Below, piece by piece: positions 16,411 to 25,832 of a stretch of DNA of 64,000 nucleotides. Within the stretch, counting starts at the first letter, position 1. Every line of letters starts with the position of its first letter. Under the pieces are notes generated by a model. It was not told the origin of the DNA. It ran no database searches and worked only from the letters and a program-made list of their open reading frames with translations. The stretch comes from Chitinophagaceae bacterium (GTDB taxonomy: Bacteria > Bacteroidota > Bacteroidia > Chitinophagales > Chitinophagaceae): contig JADKKH010000005.1 of assembly GCA_016720585.1 (NCBI GenBank), positions 406,099 through 470,098 on the forward strand, read 5' to 3'. Made by a program: the position numbers and the translations under genes.

Positions 16411-19400
16411 TCCGCCACCGGCAACTCCACATGAAATGTAGTGCCCCTTCCCTGCCCGGTTTCAAACCAGATCTTCCCCTTCGCCTGTTCTACAATCCCT
16501 TTGCACATCGCCAGTCCTAATCCGGTACCGGAAGATTTGGTAGTAAAGTTGGGTATGAAGATCCGTTCCTGCATTTCCGGAGCAATACCTTCCCCGTTAT
16601 CATTTATACTTACCCGGATCATATCCTCCAGGCGTTGTTCGGTCACTTCTATTTTACAAATACCATTCTCCTGGCAGGCTTCTACGGCATTGGCAATTAA
16701 ATTCGTAAAGAGCCGGTTCATCTGCGTTTTATCAGCTTTCATCAGTACCGGTTCATTTACCGGCCGCCAGTCAAACAAAATCTTTTCATCCGTTGTATAT
16801 AACTCTTTCAGTGAACCCAGCACTTCATGCAGGTCAAACGTGGTAATGTTTGTAGTTCCGATATTGGCAAATTGGGAAAAGTCAGCGGCGATCTTGGAAA
16901 GATGATCTATCTGTTCCACCAATGTATTGGCCACACTGCTGGATAATTCTTTCACATTTGGCTGGTTATTATTAATGGCTTTTTGCAAATACTGGATACT
17001 GAGTTTCATCGGTGTCAATGGATTCTTGATTTCATGCGCCACCTGGCGCGCCATTTCCCGCCAGGCACCCTCCCGCTCACTCTTAGCCAGCGCTGTGGCA
17101 CTGGCTCCCAGTTTGGTTACCATTTTATTATACTCCTGCACCAGGTCACCAATCTCATCATTACGGTTCCAGACAATTTGTTCATTCATTTTGCCCAGGT
17201 TCACTTCTTTCATTTTATCGCTGATGATGGAAAAGGAATTCGTGATACGATTAGTAATGAATAAAGCAATCAATCCTGCTATCAGAAAAATAAAAGCGTT
17301 CAGATTGATGATAGTGACCAGGAAGTTGGAAATCTCCTGCCGCAGTTCCGGTTTGGAAGTAAAGTAGGGAATATTGATATAGGCATATACTTTTCCAAGT
17401 TCATCCCGCACGGGTGAATAAATACTGAGATAGGTGAAGTTGCCGATTCTTTCTTCCTGGGCATGTTGTACCTGCCGCAACCTGTCCAGGTGATAAAAAG
17501 CGGTGGGATCCATCTTTTTACTCAACACCCCTTTGGTATATACATTGGCTTCAGATGAGACCTGCAGGTTACCTTTCAGATCATAGACATTCACATCCAC
17601 ACCGTGAATGTCTGAGACCTCATCCACCAGTTTTTGCAAACCCGTATTGGACACAGAATCATAGATCTTCACCACATCATCAAAAATAGTATGGTCCGAC
17701 ATTTTCTTCTCCATCTCATTAACCATGATCTTCATGGTACGGCTGAGCTTTTCATTATTACTCTGTTTATTACGGCTGATAAAAAATGAGATCGTGGAAG
17801 CCCCGATGATCAGGAAAGAGAAAAGGCTGATGAAAATAATAGTTCCATGTACCTGCGAGCGGATATTCCATTGGAACAGTTTCCGGAGACCCGTGAGGTG
17901 GTACCCCGTTTTAAGGACAAAAGAGATCAACTGTACAAACAATACCAGGAAGAGAAAGGAACAGAAAATATAAGAGAATAACGTAATCGTTTCAATAGTA
18001 GCTTCCTTTTTACGGGCTATCACCACCACTTTTTCATTACCGGCCCTGTACCAGAGTTCATCATAATCCCCATTAACCCTTTGCTGAAACTCTTCCGAAG
18101 GAATTTCATTTTTGGTGAGCCAGATAGGGAAAGGATAATTACCCGGTGGTGATACCAAACGCAGGCTGTCATAAACTGCATTGGAATAAATAGGGGAATT
18201 CTCCGGGTCTGTTTCTTTGAATTGCCGGAACAACTCGGGAAACAAGGCATCCCGGCTATAATTTTTTAAATTGGAAACTATGAAAAAAGAACCCAGCTTT
18301 CTATTGGCCGTATCCGTCACTTCCCGGCGGGTGATGTAATTAAACTTATCCAGGGATGTTTCATAATAAAACAACCCCTCCGTTTCTGTGGGCTTCGATT
18401 GAACGGTAAGGATGGCATTCAAAGCTTCGTAAGGTGTCGGGTCATCATTATACAACGGTTTATCATCTGCATTGTATACATACATCCGGGTATCATATTT
18501 ATTCAGGTAGCCGCTGTAACTATCGGTAATGATGCTATCCCTGAATTTTATGCCTCCTTCTTCGCTTTCAAAACGATGAAAGTTTTCACTGAGAAAATCA
18601 TTATCCAGATACCGGATCGCAATGCTCATCAATCGCTCGCTGGAAGGGTCGGTTTGTACAGCCAGTTTATCCGCTATCAGTTTTCTTTTCTCCCATTCTG
18701 CTTTCCTGTTTTGTGAAAACATGATGGCCGTAATGGAAACAGAAAAAATAAATATCCAGGAGAGTATCCCCGCAATATTAATTTGGAACCGGTTGAATAA
18801 TACCCCATTCCTGTTTACCAACCAGGTGTATACCAGCAGCCAGACCAATACCGGCAAATAAAATAACACTTCCGGGTTTCCCGAACGGGTAGTGAGATAA
18901 ATCAGACCGGCAAAGCTGATGGCAAAAAAAATGAGAAAATTTCTTCCGGCGAATAATGGAAAGATGAGACGGAATAATAACTGAGAGAAATAATAATAGG
19001 TCAGCGACAGGCAGGCCAGTGCAAAGAATCCGGCCACCGTGTGGCGGTTCAGACTGAAAAAATTGGTGACATCAAAAGATATTTTGGAGTCAGCCACCAG
19101 GCTACGAATAACTGATGCCAGTATAAATGTTGAAAAAATAAGCAGGCATAAAGAAACGATACCCGCCAGCCATTTTACCGGGTTTGAAAATCCAGCCGAT
19201 GGATTTTCAACCGGATGCAGCTTCGACCAGGCAAATAAAACTACCCAGCAAAAAAGTATGGCGTTGATGAGTAAGTCACCCAATGACCGCTGAATGGCAT
19301 TGGATCCATAAATAGCCGGATCAAATAATTCAAACTGGCGGAGATTTAATAACGAAGGGTAATAATAGGTAAGAATCCGGAATGCTATTAACACGACCGC

Positions 19401-20162
19401 TAATAATCCGATGGCTTTCCATGGGCCCCTTCTTTTAGCAACTTCTTCTGTCAGCAGGTGAATAAAAAGAAATAACAGCAATACGGCACCAAACCTTAAA
19501 AAGATCGTTTTTTGGTCATTGTAGGGCACAGCGGCCGATACTTTTCTATCCAGATAAAAAAGTGTTTCCCCTGAAGTCGTTTTTACAGGGAAATCTGTGA
19601 CCGTTTCACTGATCCGTACCCTTTTATCAGCCGAGTTACTGTAAAAAAACCGCTGGGGGAGGTAGTCGGTGGTTATAAAAAACTCGGACCGGACCGGGAC
19701 CATTGCCACTGCGATCAATTTACGTTCCTGACGACCCGGTACTATTTTTTTAATTACATAATACCATCCGTTCAATTCTTTAAGAAAAAATTCGCCATCT
19801 GTGGCAGTCAGGATATCAGCAGGAGGTACTACTAAGTGATCACTCCAAAAACGCATATCCGAATTACCAAAAAGATCCTCCGAATAAAGGAAGATCGTAT
19901 ATTTTTTTGCGGCCAGGTGATTGAATTCATTTATGGTTTCAGCCTGGGCCAGCAATCGATTGATCAGAACAGTATCCCTGGTAAACGCCCCGAAATCATT
20001 ATACTGATGGTGGATGTATTTCTCAGCAAGTTTAACTTCCTGTGCAACCGATGAACGATTGCTGTATAACTTATTAAAAACAAGGGAAAGTGTAAAAAGC
20101 AATGCTGCCCCAAACAGCAGGCTGTATTTCCGGAAAAAGATATTTTTCAAAAGTGATTTCAC
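16407..20162 (-). CDS. Large multi-spanning NtrY-like sensor histidine kinase
   Basis: 1251 residues from a GTG start. The region starts with a TM helix and an extracytoplasmic segment, then a block of about ten TM helices (residues ~225-480) and another periplasmic stretch. A HAMP-like segment after the TM helix FLIAGLIALFI leads to HisKA with the phosphoacceptor in RQVAHEIKNPLTPMKLS (about residue 1030) and HATPase with DNGEGIAPE and GTGLGLAMCKG. The catalytic part resembles NtrY-type kinases. The start codon overlaps the mazG stop as GTGA, so the two are translationally coupled. No cognate regulator is adjacent. Confidence 0.88.
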   Translation of the reverse strand: MKSLLKNIFFRKYSLLFGAALLFTLSLVFNKLYSNRSSVAQEVKLAEKYIHHQYNDFGAFTRDTVLINRLLAQAETINEFNHLAAKKYTIFLYSEDLFGNSDMRFWSDHLVVPPADILTATDGEFFLKELNGWYYVIKKIVPGRQERKLIAVAMVPVRSEFFITTDYLPQRFFYSNSADKRVRISETVTDFPVKTTSGETLFYLDRKVSAAVPYNDQKTIFLRFGAVLLLFLFIHLLTEEVAKRRGPWKAIGLLAVVLIAFRILTYYYPSLLNLRQFELFDPAIYGSNAIQRSLGDLLINAILFCWVVLFAWSKLHPVENPSAGFSNPVKWLAGIVSLCLLIFSTFILASVIRSLVADSKISFDVTNFFSLNRHTVAGFFALACLSLTYYYFSQLLFRLIFPLFAGRNFLIFFAISFAGLIYLTTRSGNPEVLFYLPVLVWLLVYTWLVNRNGVLFNRFQINIAGILSWIFIFSVSITAIMFSQNRKAEWEKRKLIADKLAVQTDPSSERLMSIAIRYLDNDFLSENFHRFESEEGGIKFRDSIITDSYSGYLNKYDTRMYVYNADDKPLYNDDPTPYEALNAILTVQSKPTETEGLFYYETSLDKFNYITRREVTDTANRKLGSFFIVSNLKNYSRDALFPELFRQFKETDPENSPIYSNAVYDSLRLVSPPGNYPFPIWLTKNEIPSEEFQQRVNGDYDELWYRAGNEKVVVIARKKEATIETITLFSYIFCSFLFLVLFVQLISFVLKTGYHLTGLRKLFQWNIRSQVHGTIIFISLFSFLIIGASTISFFISRNKQSNNEKLSRTMKIMVNEMEKKMSDHTIFDDVVKIYDSVSNTGLQKLVDEVSDIHGVDVNVYDLKGNLQVSSEANVYTKGVLSKKMDPTAFYHLDRLRQVQHAQEERIGNFTYLSIYSPVRDELGKVYAYINIPYFTSKPELRQEISNFLVTIINLNAFIFLIAGLIALFITNRITNSFSIISDKMKEVNLGKMNEQIVWNRNDEIGDLVQEYNKMVTKLGASATALAKSEREGAWREMARQVAHEIKNPLTPMKLSIQYLQKAINNNQPNVKELSSSVANTLVEQIDHLSKIAADFSQFANIGTTNITTFDLHEVLGSLKELYTTDEKILFDWRPVNEPVLMKADKTQMNRLFTNLIANAVEACQENGICKIEVTEQRLEDMIRVSINDNGEGIAPEMQERIFIPNFTTKSSGTGLGLAMCKGIVEQAKGKIWFETGQGRGTTFHVELPVAD

Positions 20163-21034
20163 GAATCTTTCCGCTGTTGTTTAATCGTGTTCCAGATGGC
20201 ATCCATTTCCTGAAGTGTCATATCGTTAAGGCTTTTCCCGTTTTGTAAGGCTTGTTGTTCCATCTGTGTGAAACGGTTTATGAATTTCTTATTGGTCTTT
20301 TCGAGTGCATTTTCAGCATCCACCTGCAAAAACCGTGCATAATTGATTAATGAGAATACGACATCGCCAAACTCCTCTTCCACTTCTCCCTGTAGTAGCT
20401 CCAGATCCTTCGGGCTGGGTACTGGTTGCTGGTTACTCGTTGCTGGTTGCTGGTTATTGGTTGCTGACTGTAAATTGCTCACTGCCAATTGCAATTCCTG
20501 CAATTCCTCTTCAACCTTTTCCCAGACCTGTTCCTTATTATCCCATTCAAACCCGGTCTGTTTGGCCTTTTCCTGTAAACGCATGGCCTTGATAGTAGCC
20601 GGTAATGACCTGGGTATACCTTCAATAACGGATTTCTTACCCTCTTTCAGTTTCAGTTTTTCCCAATTTCTTTTTACATCATCAGAATTATTAACCTCTA
20701 TCAGCTGCCCCCCATTGGCGGGATCTCCGTAAATATGCGGATGACGTGAAACCAGTTTATCACAAATTCCATTTATCATTTCATCCAGTTCAAACTGTTT
20801 TTGTTCCCTGCCGATTATGGCATAGAATACTATATGGAGTAATAAATCTCCCAGTTCTTCTTTGACGCCTTTCCAGTCATTATCAGTTATCGCATCTGCC
20901 AGTTCAAACGTTTCCTCAATGGTCATCTGACGGAGCGTTTGAATAGTTTGCTTCTTATCCCAGGGGCATTTTTGCCGGAGTTCGTCCATTATGGCCACCA
21001 ACCGGGAAAAAGCAATTTCATTTTTTGTATTCAT
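20159..21034 (-). CDS. mazG: Nucleoside triphosphate pyrophosphohydrolase MazG
   Basis: 291 residues with two MazG domains. It hydrolyses NTPs to NMP and PPi as a house-cleaning enzyme. The first domain has CPWDKKQTIQTLRQMTIEET with EELGDLLLHIVFYA; the second has EVEEEFGDVVFSLINYARFL. Between them is an insert rich in N, Q, S, T and P (QSATNNQQPATSNQQPVPSP) made by a 7-bp tandem repeat, kept in frame. E. coli MazG has about 263 residues, so the insert accounts for most of the extra length. Coupled to the kinase downstream. Confidence 0.93.
   Translation of the reverse strand: MNTKNEIAFSRLVAIMDELRQKCPWDKKQTIQTLRQMTIEETFELADAITDNDWKGVKEELGDLLLHIVFYAIIGREQKQFELDEMINGICDKLVSRHPHIYGDPANGGQLIEVNNSDDVKRNWEKLKLKEGKKSVIEGIPRSLPATIKAMRLQEKAKQTGFEWDNKEQVWEKVEEELQELQLAVSNLQSATNNQQPATSNQQPVPSPKDLELLQGEVEEEFGDVVFSLINYARFLQVDAENALEKTNKKFINRFTQMEQQALQNGKSLNDMTLQEMDAIWNTIKQQRKDS
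20424..20465. repeat. Heptamer tandem repeat inside mazG
   Basis: Six 7-bp units: GGTTGCT, GGTTACT, CGTTGCT, GGTTGCT, GGTTATT, GGTTGCT. The total of 42 bp is divisible by three, so the mazG frame is kept and a polar linker results. Confidence 0.9.
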
Positions 21035-21047
21035 ATAAGAATTATTA

Positions 21048-22127
21048 TTAAAGAGTGGCGGCAGAAAAAATCAGGAAGATGGCGAATAATATCAGCATCA
21101 TCACCAGCGATGAGAAAATAACCAATAGAAATTTAATAAACGTTTTGCCCCATCCCTGTTTATAGAAGTTACGCATTGATATATACAGGTAACCCACCAG
21201 TCCGATAAAAAGTAAAGCCTTAAGGGCTGTAAAAAATCCCCCATGGGTAAACTCCTGAATTTTACCAATACAAAAAAATGCCAGCAACACAATAAATGTA
21301 AAAACATAAAGATGGATGGTGAAAACACCGTGATCCGCAAAGAAAAATTGCTTACGGCGTATATATACCAGCTTCAGGATAAATGCAAACAAGGGCAATG
21401 AAACAAAAAGCATATACGGTAACCGGTGAAAAAATCCTTCCGATAGTTTTAGTAAAAAATCATTCGGATTTTCCTGGTATTTGCTGTTTATATTAATACC
21501 TATTTTTAGATACCGTTGCTTTAACCAACTATGTCTTTTGCCAGGTGGCAATGCCCGCTGTATGGAATCGTACGCTTCAATACTTTTGTACTCGTTGGCG
21601 CTAATAGTCGTATCTAAATCTCCGTTTGCACCTGTTTTAAAAATGTCTTTTGCAGTAAAAGGTCTGCTGGTATCACTGATCAAAGCTATTCTATCCAGTA
21701 TCAGCCTGTTCGCCGTATCTTTTTTTAACCTGTTTTGCAACGAAATGATATATTCCCCCCTCTGTCTAGCATCCAATGGTTTATCCGTGGTAAGGGTAAC
21801 ACTTTCCTTTGGTCTGAAAAAAGTAAAAAAAAGTAAAAAGAAAATAGCTGAAGTAAACACATACATTCTGACCGGGTGCAGGTAACTGACCCGCCGGCCA
21901 ACCATGTATTCTTTTGATAAAAAGCCTGGTTTTAAAATAAGATGGTGTATCGTATGAAAAAAGCTGCTGTCGAAATGGGTGATATCATAAAAAAAGTGCG
22001 TAAACATATGCCAGAAAGTTTCCTTCGGCACAACGTTTTCCTGCCCGCAATTGTGGCAATAAGGCCCCTGAACCAGGGTGCCGCAGTTCAGGCAGTCTTT
22101 CTCTTTTCGTTCGGGTATATGAGACAA
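21048..22127 (-). CDS. DUF3667 membrane protein with N-terminal zinc ribbon
   Basis: 359 residues. The N-terminus has a four-cysteine ribbon (CLNCGTLVQGPYCHNCGQ) followed by the family signature TFWHMFTHFFYDITHFDSSF and HPVRMYVFTSAIFFLLFFTFF. Several TM helices fill the C-terminal half (LFVSLPLFAFILKLVY, LYVFTFIVLLAFF, LLVIFSSLVMMLILFAIFLIF). A soluble segment between TM1 and TM2 contains the variable charged region. The family is common in Bacteroidota and its function is unknown. It lies 13 bp upstream of mazG on the same strand. Confidence 0.85.
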   Translation of the reverse strand: MSHIPERKEKDCLNCGTLVQGPYCHNCGQENVVPKETFWHMFTHFFYDITHFDSSFFHTIHHLILKPGFLSKEYMVGRRVSYLHPVRMYVFTSAIFFLLFFTFFRPKESVTLTTDKPLDARQRGEYIISLQNRLKKDTANRLILDRIALISDTSRPFTAKDIFKTGANGDLDTTISANEYKSIEAYDSIQRALPPGKRHSWLKQRYLKIGININSKYQENPNDFLLKLSEGFFHRLPYMLFVSLPLFAFILKLVYIRRKQFFFADHGVFTIHLYVFTFIVLLAFFCIGKIQEFTHGGFFTALKALLFIGLVGYLYISMRNFYKQGWGKTFIKFLLVIFSSLVMMLILFAIFLIFSAATL

Positions 22128-22231
22128 CGTAATTTTTTCTTAAAAATAAGTACAAAAACATACAAGAAGCCTTTCTTTTTCGTTACTGAACAATTCAGGT
22201 AACTTTGAACTGCAAAAGCCATATCAGTAAT

Positions 22232-23071
22232 ATGAAAACCCTTTTATTTCTCTTTGTTTTTCTTTATTCTCTTGCCGTACCGGCACAATATTATTATAAT
22301 GATATTATTGGCACGCAGGAAACCAACCGGCAGATGAAAGCCTACCTGGCCCATAAAGTAAGAACGGTTTCTGCCACCGGCTTTGACCAGCGTGGTGCAA
22401 AAACAAGTGATTTTTCAGAATTCCAGGAAGTAAAAGAAAACGGAATGGCCTTGAGGGTTTCATCCTTCAACAACCTGAATAAAACGGTTACTTATTCAAA
22501 ATTTGATACAAAGGGAAGAGTGATCCGAACGACTGATTCATCTACAGCTATGGAAAGTGAAACCTTGTATGAATACGATAGCAATGACCGGATAACACGT
22601 TTGCAAAACACTATGACTGACTCAGCCCGGGATTTTAACCAGACTGAAGTTCACTTATGGAACTATACAGCTACCGGAAGGCCTGAAAAAATGTGGCGGA
22701 TCATTAACAAAACCGATAGCCTGGAAATTCGTTTTATTCCAGATGAGGCGGGCAATGCCGGTGAAGAAAAGACCTACCGGAAAGGAGTAGAAACCGGAAC
22801 GATTTACTATTATTATGATACAAATAACCGCCTCACGGATATTGTACGGTATAACAATAAGGCAAAAAAATTGCTGCCCGATATGTTATTTGAATATGAT
22901 GACAGTGACCGGGTCATCCAGAAAATAACCACCACTTCAAGTACCCTGATGAGTTATCTTATCTGGCGTTACATATTTGATGAAAAAGGGCTGAAAACCA
23001 AAGAAGCACTTTTCAATAAGGATAAACAACTGACCGGCAAGATCGAATACAACTATACTTTTGGTTCCTAA
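22232..23071 (+). CDS. Secreted protein with YD/RHS-like repeats
   Basis: 279 residues from ATG at 22232; the frame is open to a TTG at 22205 but MKTLLFLFVFLYSLAVPAQ is a clear signal peptide. The mature part contains beta-rich repeats of the form YEYDSNDRITRLQN, YYYYDTNNRLTDIVR, FEYDDSDRVIQKI, as in YD-repeat/RHS-like proteins. It is far too short to be a toxin-delivery RHS protein and has no C-terminal toxin. Probably exported to the periplasm or surface; its role is unknown. Confidence 0.75.
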   Translation: MKTLLFLFVFLYSLAVPAQYYYNDIIGTQETNRQMKAYLAHKVRTVSATGFDQRGAKTSDFSEFQEVKENGMALRVSSFNNLNKTVTYSKFDTKGRVIRTTDSSTAMESETLYEYDSNDRITRLQNTMTDSARDFNQTEVHLWNYTATGRPEKMWRIINKTDSLEIRFIPDEAGNAGEEKTYRKGVETGTIYYYYDTNNRLTDIVRYNNKAKKLLPDMLFEYDDSDRVIQKITTTSSTLMSYLIWRYIFDEKGLKTKEALFNKDKQLTGKIEYNYTFGS

Positions 23072-23160
23072 GCCATCCCCGGACCAAATCATCCCTTTTA
23101 CTGACAATGCTCATCCGGGATTATGGTATTACCTGATAACTTACGGTTAAATAAAATAGT

Positions 23161-23610
23161 TTGCTGGGAGTTCTCCACGATAAACAAATTGACGCCCTGC
23201 TTCATAGCCAGGTAACGGGTCGGATTGGCTGCCATGCAGACAACCGGACCTATGTGGTACCGGTAACCTATGTTTATGACGGTGAAAATATCATATGCCA
23301 CACCCGCGAAGGATTGAAACTGGAAATGATGCGAAAAAATCCGGAAGTATGTTTTGAGGTGGACTATATGGAAAATATGGCCAACTGGCAAAGTGTTATT
23401 GTATGGGGAATTTTTGAAGAGTTGAGTGGTTTACCGGCAAAAGAGGCCATGGAGAAACTGATCGACCGGGTAAGCCCTTTTATGACCAGTGAAACCATTC
23501 ATGCCTTTGAACCGGGAGAAAGTCCTGAAAGAAGAGATACAAAGGGCTTTACAGCAATTGTATACCAGATAAAAATCACGGAGAAAACCGGCAGGTTTGA
23601 GAAAAGATAA
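23161..23610 (+). CDS. Pyridoxamine 5'-phosphate oxidase-family flavin protein
   Basis: 149 residues from a TTG start (MLGVLHDKQIDALLHSQVTG). The segment GRIGCHADNRTYVVPVTYVY and the later FEVDYMENMANWQSVIVWG are typical of the small split-barrel FMN-binding proteins annotated PNPOx-like or NimA-like. No ATG fits the family's N-terminus, so TTG is preferred. The substrate is unknown; such proteins bind FMN or F420-like cofactors and are often linked to redox stress. Confidence 0.82.
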   Translation: MLGVLHDKQIDALLHSQVTGRIGCHADNRTYVVPVTYVYDGENIICHTREGLKLEMMRKNPEVCFEVDYMENMANWQSVIVWGIFEELSGLPAKEAMEKLIDRVSPFMTSETIHAFEPGESPERRDTKGFTAIVYQIKITEKTGRFEKR

Positions 23611-23646
23611 CCCCGTTCTTTAAAGAAAAAATTTTCTTTAGCTATC

Positions 23647-24462
23647 ATGAACGATTACAACAACCTACACCTCCACTGGAAAAAATCGCAGAAAGAATTT
23701 AACAGGAACCTTGAACTGCTAAAGCAAAAATTACATACAGAACCCATTCATGATATCCGGGTTGCTGCCAAAAAACTCCGGGCTTTCTGGGATTTATACA
23801 TCTTGTTGAAAAAAGACCCGGAGCCGGAATACGGGATGAGCAAAACCAAATTTCTATTTGATGTGTTGGGAAGGCGCCGAGATGTTGAAATATGCCTTGC
23901 ATTAACCGCAGCTTTTGAAAAAGATGCTAAAGGCTCCTGTAAAGAATGGAACCAGTACCTGCAGTCTGTACTAAAAATAACCGGGGCATGGGTTAACAAG
24001 GAAATTCATAATTACCAAAAAAAAGAACTGGCCCAAATAGCTTTTTTATTAAAGCAGGACAACAGCCTGGGAAATCCTGATCAATTTTCTAACGACCTGA
24101 CTGCTATTATAAATGCGCAATTGGAAGAAACAAAAAAACATTTACGGCAGCCCCACCTTGTCCGGAAATGCTTAAAAAAAATATATTACTGGATTTCTTT
24201 ATTCCCGGATGAAAATACACAGGAATCCTGGTATCCATCGGAATTACACGACCTGCTTGACGATTTGGGTAACTGGCAGGACCAAACAATACTTGCCATA
24301 AGAATTAAACATTTCCGGAAAGACTATCTGCCAAAATCATTTGAGGAATATCGACTGTTAAAAGACTTTGAAAACAAAACCAATGAGCATAAGAAATTAC
24401 TACTGAAAACTGCCAATAGCAAAGTAAAATGCTGGATGAAAAAAGTAATGGTGACCCCATAA
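23647..24462 (+). CDS. CHAD-domain protein
   Basis: 271 residues, all alpha-helical and charged. The conserved CHAD residues are visible: IHDIRVAAKKLRAFWDLYILL near the N-terminus and LHDLLDDLGNWQDQTILAIR in the C-terminal half. CHAD domains bind inorganic polyphosphate and often accompany CYTH-type phosphatases, but none is adjacent here. It follows the flavin protein by 36 bp and is closed by a hairpin shared with the tRNA-Leu gene. Confidence 0.85.
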   Translation: MNDYNNLHLHWKKSQKEFNRNLELLKQKLHTEPIHDIRVAAKKLRAFWDLYILLKKDPEPEYGMSKTKFLFDVLGRRRDVEICLALTAAFEKDAKGSCKEWNQYLQSVLKITGAWVNKEIHNYQKKELAQIAFLLKQDNSLGNPDQFSNDLTAIINAQLEETKKHLRQPHLVRKCLKKIYYWISLFPDENTQESWYPSELHDLLDDLGNWQDQTILAIRIKHFRKDYLPKSFEEYRLLKDFENKTNEHKKLLLKTANSKVKCWMKKVMVTP

Positions 24463-24489
24463 AAAAAGCGAAGTATAAACTTCGCTTTT
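24461..24489. terminator. Bidirectional terminator
   Basis: GCGAAGT and ACTTCGC form a 7-bp stem around ATAA, with an A-run before and a T-run after. It can end both the CHAD gene (plus) and tRNA-Leu (minus). Confidence 0.85.
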
Positions 24490-24490
24490 G

Positions 24491-24574
24491 TGCCCAAGAC
24501 TGGATTCGAACCAGCACACCCTTTCGGGCGCCACCACCTCAAAGTGGTGCGTCTACCAATTTCGCCACCTGGGC
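24491..24574 (-). tRNA. tRNA-Leu (GAG)
   Basis: 84 nt. Acceptor GCCCAGG pairs with CTTGGGC (discriminator A). The anticodon loop is TTGAGGT, stem CCACT/GGTGG, and a long variable arm CGCCCGAAAGGGTG is present as expected of a class II tRNA. CCA is not encoded. Confidence 0.93.
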
Positions 24575-24619
24575 ATATTGTTCCATACTGTTGGTTTGAG
24601 GACTGCAAATGTAAGCCGT

Positions 24620-25771
24620 TTATTTTTTCAGGACAATTCTGAAAGTGGTTCCTTTTCCCAATTCAGAATGTTTGACAAAGATCTCCCCCTTGTGATACTG
24701 TTCAATGATCCTCCGGGAAAGGCTCAGCCCCAGGCCCCATCCTCGTTTTTTAGTGGTAAACCCCGGTTTAAATACCCGGGTAATGTTTTGTTTACTGATC
24801 CCTTTGCCGGTATCAGTTATATCAATAAGTACTTGCTTTGAATTATCATTAATAGCAACGATAATATTCCCTTTACCTTCCATGGCATCCAACGAATTTT
24901 TTAAAAGATTTTCAATCACCCAATCAAATAAGGGCGCCGAGACCCTGGCGGGAATATGTTCTTTATTCTGGGAGTTTACTGAAAAAATTATTTTACCGGT
25001 GGACCTTTTCCGCATGTAATCAACCATATCATTTATATGGCTTACCAGGTCAATTTCTTCCAGGTGAGGGGTGCTGCCAATCTTACCAAAACGGTCAGAA
25101 ACTAACCGCAAACGATCCACATCCTTCTCCAGTTCCCGGATAATTTTTTCATTGCCGGCAGATTCTTTCAGCATTTCCACCCAGCCCTCCAGAGAGGATA
25201 TCGGGGTTCCTAACTGATGCGCCGTTTCCTTCGCCATGCCGGCCCACACCTGGTTTTGTACAGAACGATAACTGCTGCGTAACGAAATGAAAATAATAGC
25301 AATGAAAAGTGCCACTACACATAACTGAACGAGGGGATAATAACGGACTTCATTCAATAATTTTGAATTTCCGTAATAGTACCGGTTCACTTTAGCCGGA
25401 TCTTTCGGATCTGCCCATTCTATGGCCGGGTTTTGCGATTTAAATTTCCGGAGTTTTCTTTCAACATAGGCAACACTTTTTGCTGACTTTGCTGAATCGA
25501 GGTTTACATACTGTATGATGCTGTCCTTCTCATTTGTTTCAATAATGGGGATTGTTTTGTTTTCGCTAAGAATGACGGCGGCAAGTTTGGTATCAGCATC
25601 ATCCGGGGAGTTTATCAGAAATTTTCCGGCCTCAATCCATTGCCGGACTTTTTGCTTCTCCTCGGTGGCAATTTTACCCGCCAGGTATTGGGAATAAAAA
25701 ATAGTACCGCTTACAATCAGAATGGCAATTGCCGCCAAACCCGTTCTCCAGTTTAATATTTGCCGAAACAT
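24620..25771 (-). CDS. Two-TM sensor histidine kinase (HQLGTP type)
   Basis: 383 residues. TM helices GLAAIAILIVSGTIFYSQYLAG and LVQLCVVALFIAIIFISL bracket a periplasmic domain of about 110 residues. The phosphoacceptor motif is AKETAHQLGTPISSLEGWVE (His near residue 187), a variant frequent in Bacteroidota. The ATP domain has NLLKNSLDAMEG, ITDTGKGISKQN and GWGLGLSLSRRIIEQYHKG. No response regulator is beside it. Confidence 0.9.
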   Translation of the reverse strand: MFRQILNWRTGLAAIAILIVSGTIFYSQYLAGKIATEEKQKVRQWIEAGKFLINSPDDADTKLAAVILSENKTIPIIETNEKDSIIQYVNLDSAKSAKSVAYVERKLRKFKSQNPAIEWADPKDPAKVNRYYYGNSKLLNEVRYYPLVQLCVVALFIAIIFISLRSSYRSVQNQVWAGMAKETAHQLGTPISSLEGWVEMLKESAGNEKIIRELEKDVDRLRLVSDRFGKIGSTPHLEEIDLVSHINDMVDYMRKRSTGKIIFSVNSQNKEHIPARVSAPLFDWVIENLLKNSLDAMEGKGNIIVAINDNSKQVLIDITDTGKGISKQNITRVFKPGFTTKKRGWGLGLSLSRRIIEQYHKGEIFVKHSELGKGTTFRIVLKK

Positions 25772-25832
25772 ATTTCGAATTTAACGAGGATAAACCGGCT
25801 TCCCGTATTTTTGAATAAATATTTTCATCTCC